NCBI GenBank assembly: GCA_031553655.1
Contig: JAVBLG010000125.1
Location: forward strand, 1 to 18,052
Direction: 5' to 3'
Length of the DNA: 18,052 nt
From: JAVBLG01 sp031553655
GTDB lineage: Bacteria; Desulfobacterota; Desulfovibrionia; Desulfovibrionales; Desulfovibrionaceae
Below, piece by piece: positions 6,666 through 13,132 of this stretch. Position 1 is the first letter of the stretch, and every line of letters begins with the position of its first letter. The notes beneath the pieces are model-generated. The model saw only the letters and a list, made by a program, of their open reading frames with translations, had not been told where the DNA came from and made no database searches. The position numbers were made by a program, and so were the translations under genes.

Positions 6666-7868
6666 ATGCTGATCTGGGTTTTGGCCGCCCTTGCGCAATT
6701 TGCGCTGTTGCTGGCGCTGTGGCGCGGGGCGCGAAATATCATCATGCAGAAAATTCCCGATGGAGCGCCCCGCGCTGGCGAGCCTCATTTTCCCGCAAAC
6801 CCGCCCCTGGTGGCCATGTTTGTTCCTGTGGCCGGAAAACGTCCGGAAATGGCCTCAGCCCTGCGTTCACTGCTGCGCCAGGATTATACCAATGTGCTGC
6901 CGGTAATGATTACGGAAACAGCGGATGATCCGGCTGTGGAAATAATTACCTCGTTGCAAAAGGAATTTCCAGCTGTCAGACATGTCATCGCCGGACAAAG
7001 CTCGGGCCGTGGACAAAAAAACCACAACATTCTTCAGGGTATTGCGGCCTTCGGCTCCGAAGCTGACATCTATCTTTTTTGTGACAGCACCCACGAGGCC
7101 AGGCCTGATTTCATCCGCCAGATAATATGGCCTGTGGCCTCTGGTGAAACGGCCATTGCCACCGGCTACCATAATGTGCGGGCCAGAGACGCCGGAACTG
7201 TTTCTCTGGCTTATTTGATTTCCGTGCTGATCATGCGCTTTTTGCAGGCGGTATCAACCTTCACTCAGCCTTGGGGCGGGGCTTTGGCCATTCGCCGCGA
7301 AATTTTCGAACGCTACAATATTTCCGGGTTATGGTCCGACAATGTGGTGGATGACTGTTCGCTGGCCGGAATGTTGCTTTCTCTGCCCTGCCGCCTGCAA
7401 TTGCATGCCCGCCTTTGTACCAGAGCCATACTGGACACCTTTGCCTCGGGACATCGTCTGGAGGTTTGGCAAACATGGATGGACAGACAGATTCTGTTCC
7501 TGAAATTCTGTGTGCCCGGACAGTGGTATCTGCTGGGGGTGTTCGCCTTTTTGATGTTCATGCCCTCTATTGTTTCCGTATTTGCGCTGCTGGCCGGAAT
7601 CTGCGGCCTGGCCAAAGGTTTAGCCCCCTGGTTCGCCTTTGCGCATCTGGCCGCTCTTTCGCTCATGGCTCTTTGCTGGCGCGAATTTCAGAACGAAGGC
7701 AGATCTCCGATTCTGCCCTGGCTGAAAGCATTCTGGTTGGCCATGCTCATGTTCTTTATGCGTTACCTTAAATCCGTGCCCGCCAAAGGCATATTGTGGC
7801 ACGGCATATACTATGTAGTGGGGCGCGGCGGAAAAGTTTTGTCAATGACGCGCGGTAACGATAAATGA
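6666..7868 (+). CDS. GT2-type membrane glycosyltransferase, ceramide-glucosyltransferase-like
   Basis: Predicted inverting glycosyltransferase, 400 aa, anchored by an N-terminal helix (3-19) and about three C-terminal membrane segments (about 286-315, 319-337, 349-366) around a cytoplasmic GT-A domain. Seen: MFVPVAGKRPEMASALRSLL (51-70), where the family's nucleotide-sugar domain starts, LFCDST (137-142) in the DxD position, WGGALAIRREIF (203-214) and VVDDCSLAGML (227-237), the acidic third motif. The layout resembles ceramide glucosyltransferases and HpnI-like enzymes. Two features are atypical: DxD appears as D140-S-T, and the (Q/R)xxRW motif is not found where WMDRQILFLKF (271-281) stands. 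It is the third gene of the operon and ends before the strong terminator at 7962-8007. No good ribosome site is seen, so coupling to the upstream gene is likely. Confidence 0.82.
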   Translation: MLIWVLAALAQFALLLALWRGARNIIMQKIPDGAPRAGEPHFPANPPLVAMFVPVAGKRPEMASALRSLLRQDYTNVLPVMITETADDPAVEIITSLQKEFPAVRHVIAGQSSGRGQKNHNILQGIAAFGSEADIYLFCDSTHEARPDFIRQIIWPVASGETAIATGYHNVRARDAGTVSLAYLISVLIMRFLQAVSTFTQPWGGALAIRREIFERYNISGLWSDNVVDDCSLAGMLLSLPCRLQLHARLCTRAILDTFASGHRLEVWQTWMDRQILFLKFCVPGQWYLLGVFAFLMFMPSIVSVFALLAGICGLAKGLAPWFAFAHLAALSLMALCWREFQNEGRSPILPWLKAFWLAMLMFFMRYLKSVPAKGILWHGIYYVVGRGGKVLSMTRGNDK

Positions 7869-7961
7869 AAAATGCCGCCTTCACCTGTCACTCCCCCCTT
7901 GCCAAAAAACTCACCAAAAACCTCTATTTTAAATAAGCCGGCTATATAATAGCCTTAAACA

Positions 7962-8007
7962 AAAAAACATGGCCTCCCTGCCGAATTACAGGGAGGCCAT
8001 GTTTTTT
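7962..8007. terminator. Strong bidirectional intrinsic terminator
   Basis: Perfect 19-bp inverted repeat (arms 7962-7980 and 7989-8007, 8-base loop). The GC-rich core is flanked by A6 on the left and T6 on the right, giving a uridine run in both directions. It sits between the convergent GT2 and chemoreceptor genes and should terminate both. Confidence 0.93.
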
Positions 8008-8053
8008 ATAACCGACAACCGCACAAAAACGGTCAGCCTGCTTCGTCGTTTTC

Positions 8054-10165
8054 CTATCTTTGCATTTCGCTCACAATATCGTTGAGTTGTCTTGAAAGCT
8101 TCGAAAGCTCATGAGCCACTTCATTAGATTTGTGCGAGCTGTCCGCCACCTCGTCGGTAAGGCGGCTGATGTCTGTCGTGCTTTTGTTGATTTCTTCCGT
8201 GGCTTTTGACTGCTCGCGGCTGGCCGAGGCTATGCCGTTTACCTCGTTGGCCGTATTTTTAACCACATCCTCTATGGAATTAAGGGCCTCGCCCGCCTTG
8301 TCGGCCATTTCGGCGGCTCCGCCTATTGTGGCGGCGGCCTCCTGCATAGCCCGCACATTGGTATCGGTACCTTGCTGAATGGAGGTTATGGCCGAGCCCA
8401 CCTGCTTGGTGGCCTCCATGGTTTTTTCCGCCAGCTTACGCACTTCGTCGGCCACCACAGCAAATCCTCTCCCGGCCTCACCGGCTCTGGCCGCTTCAAT
8501 AGCCGCGTTCAGGGCCAAGAGGTTGGTCTGATCAGCAATGTCATTAATTACGCCCATGATCTGGCCTATATCTCCAGCCTTGGCTCCCAAATCGGCCAGG
8601 CTTTCGCGCATGGCAAGGCTTTGCTTTTCGATCTGGCGCATACGATTTACCAAATCCATCACCAAAGCCCGGCCTCCTCCGGCTTCACCGCGCGCCTTTT
8701 CCGCCAGTTCGGCGGTACGTACCGTGCCGTCGGCCACGTTGGCCACTGAGCTGGACATCTCTTCAATGGCGGCCGCAGTTCCCGAAACCCGCATACGCTG
8801 TTCCGAGGCCCGGCGTTCGGTAAGTTCAGCTTCCTTAATCAAATTAGCGGTAGCATCGGCAAGTTGATGCATAATGGAGCTAATTCGCCCGGCCGCTTGT
8901 ATTATGCCTTCACGCCTGGCCTTTTCGGCCTGTTGTTTGGCCGATTCAGCCTCATTGGCCGATGTTCTGGCCTGGGCCAAGGCATTTTCAGCCTCACTCA
9001 TTCTGCTGTTGGCCATTTTAATCAGCGAAGACAATTCACTGACCATACTTTTCAAACTCTTGTGCAAGAGACCCAGCTCGCCCTTGAAAGGAGCCTCGTC
9101 GGCGGGTATGGCCTCAAGGTTTCCGCCCGCCACTTCCCGCGCGGACGAGGCCAGCACGGCCACAGGACCGGCTATGGAACGTGATACGGCCCAGGCCATC
9201 GCGCACATGAGCACGAGAATGATCAATCCCACACCTAATATGCTCAGGGTAACGGACATGGCCGCGCCAAAAACCTCGGCCTTTTCCTGAAGCATAATCA
9301 GCGTCCAGTTGGCTCCGGTGGACTGTACACCCGCCAACCAGGTTTTGCCGTTAAATTCCACCTCGGCAATGCCGCTCTTCAAATTCTTTAGGGTTTGCAT
9401 GGCCTTGGAGGCATCAGGGGCCAGCTTGTCCAGAGTTTTGCCCAGCCAGCGTTTTTCCTGAGGAATGCCACCCGAAGAGTTCTGCGGGTCGATGATCACC
9501 TGACCGGCGGAATCGAGCATCATCACATATCCGGTTGCGCCGACGCGCACCCCGCCTATTTCCCTGGTGAGTGAATCGAGGCCCACGTCAATGCCGATGG
9601 CGCCCTTCATACCCGAGTCGGCGCTAATAGCGGCGCCCACTGTGCAAACCACCATGCCCGTAGCAGATACATAGGCATCAGTCAGCACATGTTTTCCGGT
9701 TCTCATCGGTTCGGTATACCAATTGCGCGTGCGCGGGTCATAACCGCCCGGCAGCGAATCTTCGGGGGCAAGCAGAAAACCGCCGTTGGCATTGCCTATG
9801 AATACTCCGTCATAAGAAGGAAAAGACTTGGCTATGCTGTTAAACTCGTCAAAAATAGCTTTTTCTCCGCCTTTAAAGGCGCTGGGATTCAGCTTGAAGC
9901 GCTCCCTGGTATGCAGGTAGGTTGAAAGCTCTCCCAGATTCCGGCGCACCGTTTCGGAATCACGCAATACCTTCAGCATATTGTCGGCATTTTCAAAAAA
10001 ATTGTTTACAAAAGATTCCATGCGGGCCAGCTGCGCCTTACTGGACACATTGAACTGGTTAATGAACGCCTTGTTCATCTGAGCGGAAACCATTACCGTA
10101 ACACCGGCTATGGAAATGATCACGGCTGTAATAATAGACAGCATGATTCTAAGACGTATGCTCAT
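8054..10165 (-). CDS. Methyl-accepting chemotaxis protein with amino-acid-type dCache domain
   Basis: Transmembrane chemoreceptor, 703 aa. TM1 is about 8-28; the periplasmic dCache domain about 35-295; TM2 about 305-327; HAMP about 328-380; then the cytoplasmic signalling coiled coil, with the conserved tip around D545 (DQTNLLALNAAIEAARAGE) that contacts CheA and CheW. The dCache domain shows Y142, R147, W149, Y150 in GYDPRTRNWY and D193 in GIDVGL. Their spacing matches the amino-acid-binding signature known from receptors such as Pseudomonas PctA, so an amino acid or related amine is the likely ligand. A long Ala/Glu-rich helix (about 385-425) links HAMP to the signalling domain. No CheR-tethering pentapeptide is present at the C-terminus. 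A GGAG ribosome site lies 9 bases before the ATG. A TATAAT hexamer (10230-10235, minus strand) may be its -10 box, with no good -35. It is isolated by terminators on both sides. Confidence 0.94.
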   Translation of the reverse strand: MSIRLRIMLSIITAVIISIAGVTVMVSAQMNKAFINQFNVSSKAQLARMESFVNNFFENADNMLKVLRDSETVRRNLGELSTYLHTRERFKLNPSAFKGGEKAIFDEFNSIAKSFPSYDGVFIGNANGGFLLAPEDSLPGGYDPRTRNWYTEPMRTGKHVLTDAYVSATGMVVCTVGAAISADSGMKGAIGIDVGLDSLTREIGGVRVGATGYVMMLDSAGQVIIDPQNSSGGIPQEKRWLGKTLDKLAPDASKAMQTLKNLKSGIAEVEFNGKTWLAGVQSTGANWTLIMLQEKAEVFGAAMSVTLSILGVGLIILVLMCAMAWAVSRSIAGPVAVLASSAREVAGGNLEAIPADEAPFKGELGLLHKSLKSMVSELSSLIKMANSRMSEAENALAQARTSANEAESAKQQAEKARREGIIQAAGRISSIMHQLADATANLIKEAELTERRASEQRMRVSGTAAAIEEMSSSVANVADGTVRTAELAEKARGEAGGGRALVMDLVNRMRQIEKQSLAMRESLADLGAKAGDIGQIMGVINDIADQTNLLALNAAIEAARAGEAGRGFAVVADEVRKLAEKTMEATKQVGSAITSIQQGTDTNVRAMQEAAATIGGAAEMADKAGEALNSIEDVVKNTANEVNGIASASREQSKATEEINKSTTDISRLTDEVADSSHKSNEVAHELSKLSRQLNDIVSEMQR

Positions 10166-10233
10166 AGAATTGAACTCCAGTATGATGTAAATGGCTGTAC
10201 TATGTATTATTCTACTCCATCCAGCATATATTA

Positions 10234-10290
10234 TAATACAAAAAATTAAAAGCCCGCCGCGTTACTTGCAAACAAAATTACGCGACGGGT
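10234..10290 (-). terminator. Intrinsic terminator after the first PilZ chemoreceptor gene
   Basis: On the minus strand the arms 10281-10290 and 10252-10261 form a GC-rich stem of about 10 bp, with one T-G wobble and one mismatch at the base, around a 19-base loop. TTTTAATTTTTT follows. It closes the receptor gene ending at 10353. Confidence 0.8.
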
Positions 10291-10352
10291 CTTTGTGAAT
10301 TAAAAAACTATATTAACGTATTTAAGACAAAAAAGATTCTGTTGGCCTTACA

Positions 10353-12983
10353 TTATCTGTCCGCCAACTCTTTCAATATGTCCTCGGTTGTGCCCAGCTT
10401 GCCGTTAAAATTAATGCCCACCTGATGGCCGTCGCACCAGCACACGATGCCGGAAAGTTCGGCGCAGATAGAACTAAATTGAGTGCCGCGCATGGATATG
10501 ACAGCCCGTTTACCATTCATGTCCCTGGAATTCCGGTTCATGCGCAGGCGCGTGCCGCCAATGCCTATATCGAGCAGGCCAGCCTGTTCCGCAGTTCCGC
10601 CGTCAGCCGCGATCATTACGTCGACAGGATTTTTCAACAAGTGGCGCGTATAGGCTCGTCTTTCATTGCGCATATTTTCGATAAGGCTCTTGAGCTCGCC
10701 GGACATTTTGGAGAGCTCGCCCACCGATTGCGTGGATTCACGCATGGTGTCCGAGGACGAACGCGCCATGTCGCCTATTTCGGACATAACTTGCAGCACG
10801 CCGCGGCTGGCCGCGGTTTGCTCGTCTGTGGCCCTGGCAATGGAGGTCATTTCTCTGGCGGCGTTTTCGGCCATTTTAAGGATAAGCGCCAGACTTTCGC
10901 CCGATTTTCCAGCCAGAGTATTGGATTCTTCAGTAAGGTTTACGGCTTCGGCGGTGGTTTTACCGCTTTCGCGCACGCTTTCCTGAATAGCGTTGATCGC
11001 GGTTATCACATCGCGAGTGGCCAGCATTGTCTTTTCAGCCAGCTTGCGCACTTCGTCGGCCACCACGGCAAAGCCGCGCCCCGCTTCACCAGCTCTGGCA
11101 GCCTCAATGGCGGCATTAAGGGCCAGAAGATTGGTCTGGTCGGCTATGTCTTCGATAAGGGTTATTACCTTGCTGATGTCCTGAGCATGCTCGTTAAGTT
11201 TGCGCATGTCCACGGCCAGATTTTTAGTTTGCTGGGCAACGCGTTCAATGCAAGATATGGCCTCGCGCACCACAGAAGCCCCGTTTTCGGCCTCGCGATG
11301 AGTGGTTTCCGTGGAATCTCTGGCTTCGGCGGCACGGCGCGACATGTTTTCCATGCTGTCGGCCATGCTTTTGATGGTTTCCATGGCATTATCGGTGGCG
11401 TGATTCTGCTTTGCGGCCATTTCGCTGCTTATGCCAAGGTCGGCAATTACTCTCTCGAATCCCACCCCCTGCTCTTGGGATATATGCTGGGCCTGCCTGG
11501 CGGAATTGTAAATGGTATCATTGAGTGAGGCTATGCGCTCCTGCTGCTCGTAAGATTCCGAAAGATCGTTCTGCATGGAAATGGCCCCGATAATGTTGCC
11601 ATCCAGATCATGCAGCGGTGAAGCATTAATCAGCAGATGCTTGCGCATGCCGGCCCTGTTGGTAAAGGTCATCAACTCTTCAGGAGCTTCCTTGTCGTCG
11701 CGCAATACTCTGCTTATGGAAGTGGTGCGCGAGGCATCGCCCAGGCAGAATTCGCCATAATTCATGCCCGCATAAGATGACAGCTGCCCGCCTCGCCCCC
11801 AGCATTCGGCAAAACTCTGATTTATGTGACGCACGGTTCCATCGGCATTGCATATGGCCATGGGCGTTCTTATGCCCCTGAGCACACTGCGCGAAAAGCC
11901 CAGCTCTTCCTTAAGCTTACCCACCATAACTTTGAGGGCGTCGGCCAAAGTTCCTATTTCATCCTTGCGGTGCACTTCCAAAGGCCGGTCAAGATCGCCG
12001 TCGGCAACGGCGCTGGCGAAATCAACGCCCTTTTTAAGAGCGCCCACAACATTGCGCACAATAAGAAACACCACCAAGGCTATGCATACCAGAACCGCCG
12101 CCGCTATAACGGCATTGATCCTCCCCAGCAGCGTTATGGGGCTGTATACATCGCTGACCTCGGCGGTGACCACGCACCACCATTTTGTGATGGGATCTCG
12201 CTTGTAATAATACATGGCCGGGCGGCCGTTTTCGGAGCGGGCCTCAAACTCTCCCACCTGCGGCCCGCCAGACATGCCCATGCTCTTGAATTTTTGCACG
12301 GCGTCCATGGCGGCAAGCTTGTCGGACATGATCATCGCACTATTGTTGTGAGTAACAATTTGCCCGTCGGGAGAAATGGTCAAACCATATCCCTTTTCGG
12401 CAATGCTAATTTGATTCACATAAATATCGCTGAATTTTTTTAGTTCCACACCGAAAAAGGCCGCGCCGATGGCCTTGCCCTCATGCATAACCGGGGTGCA
12501 CACCACCACCAGAGCAGCACCGGTAGTGCGGCCGATAATAGGCTCGGAAATGGATTTGTTCCCGACCATGGCCGCTTGAAAATAGTCGCGATCGGCCCGG
12601 CTGGAACCCAAGGCGTCTTTGGCGGTATTGGCCACAATAACACCTTTGGAGTCCAGCAGGCCCACAAATTCGTAGAAATCTCTTACCGCTTTTATGTTGG
12701 ACATATACGCGGTCAGGGCCTCTTTGGCTCGCGCGTTGCCCGGCTCCAGCAGCACATTTACGGCCAGTTCCGTTCGCCCTAGAAGCTCGCCATCGCCCAA
12801 GGTGGTTTTAAACGTGGCCGTGACAATATCGGTAAGGTTGTCGGTTTGATTGTTGGCATCATTGGAAACGGCAGCGTTCAAGGCGTTTTTGGATATGTAA
12901 TAGCTGCCGGAGGACACTACCACCAGGCCAATGGCGGCCACAAGCAAAATAGGCAGAAGCAGCCTGTTGCGCAAATTCCACAT
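10353..12983 (-). CDS. Chemoreceptor with Cache, HAMP, PAS and C-terminal PilZ domains (paralogue A)
   Basis: 876 aa. TM1 is about 8-30; the periplasmic Cache domain (about 40-285) has SSRADRDYFQAAM (127-139); TM2 about 288-310; HAMP 311-362; PAS about 364-475; the signalling coiled coil about 480-770 with tip D615 in DQTNLLALNAAIEAARAGE; then PilZ about 773-870. PilZ domains bind cyclic-di-GMP; here RxxxR is R776-A-Y-T-R780 and the second motif is LDIGIGG (804-810), with Gly where many have Ser. Three PAS cysteines (C378, C394, C413) are conserved in the neighbour. No CheR-binding pentapeptide is present; PilZ takes the C-terminus. GGAG lies 8 bases before the ATG. A TATAAT lies exactly 20 bases before the ATG, as in paralogue B. 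The Cache ligand is unknown. Azospirillum Tlp1 is a known precedent for a chemoreceptor ending in PilZ. Confidence 0.93.
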   Translation of the reverse strand: MWNLRNRLLLPILLVAAIGLVVVSSGSYYISKNALNAAVSNDANNQTDNLTDIVTATFKTTLGDGELLGRTELAVNVLLEPGNARAKEALTAYMSNIKAVRDFYEFVGLLDSKGVIVANTAKDALGSSRADRDYFQAAMVGNKSISEPIIGRTTGAALVVVCTPVMHEGKAIGAAFFGVELKKFSDIYVNQISIAEKGYGLTISPDGQIVTHNNSAMIMSDKLAAMDAVQKFKSMGMSGGPQVGEFEARSENGRPAMYYYKRDPITKWWCVVTAEVSDVYSPITLLGRINAVIAAAVLVCIALVVFLIVRNVVGALKKGVDFASAVADGDLDRPLEVHRKDEIGTLADALKVMVGKLKEELGFSRSVLRGIRTPMAICNADGTVRHINQSFAECWGRGGQLSSYAGMNYGEFCLGDASRTTSISRVLRDDKEAPEELMTFTNRAGMRKHLLINASPLHDLDGNIIGAISMQNDLSESYEQQERIASLNDTIYNSARQAQHISQEQGVGFERVIADLGISSEMAAKQNHATDNAMETIKSMADSMENMSRRAAEARDSTETTHREAENGASVVREAISCIERVAQQTKNLAVDMRKLNEHAQDISKVITLIEDIADQTNLLALNAAIEAARAGEAGRGFAVVADEVRKLAEKTMLATRDVITAINAIQESVRESGKTTAEAVNLTEESNTLAGKSGESLALILKMAENAAREMTSIARATDEQTAASRGVLQVMSEIGDMARSSSDTMRESTQSVGELSKMSGELKSLIENMRNERRAYTRHLLKNPVDVMIAADGGTAEQAGLLDIGIGGTRLRMNRNSRDMNGKRAVISMRGTQFSSICAELSGIVCWCDGHQVGINFNGKLGTTEDILKELADR

Positions 12984-13050
12984 CAGAGAAACTCCACTTG
13001 TTCATTATAAAGGTATAGTCGGTACATTTCGAAAAAAATAAAGGCCAGTC

Positions 13051-13103
13051 AAAAAAAAAGTGGAATGTGGATTAAAGGGCGTAGCCCGCTCCACACTCCA
13101 CTT
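13051..13103 (-). terminator. Intrinsic terminator after the second PilZ chemoreceptor gene
   Basis: Minus-strand stem of 14 bp (arms 13090-13103 and 13058-13071, one G-U pair), whose loop holds a nested GGGC-TAC-GCCC hairpin. A run of nine thymines on the minus strand starts at the base of the stem. It separates the two PilZ receptor genes into different transcripts. Confidence 0.92.
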
Positions 13104-13132
13104 CCGGTATTCAGCGTTAGCGCCGGGAGCGT

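Noticed and set aside
10425..11528. Plus-strand open frame of 367 codons antisense to the first PilZ receptor
   Set aside because: It mirrors the signalling domain codons, has His/Gly/Phe-rich composition typical of an antisense shadow, no ribosome site, and no family resemblance. A similar shadow occurs antisense to the second paralogue.
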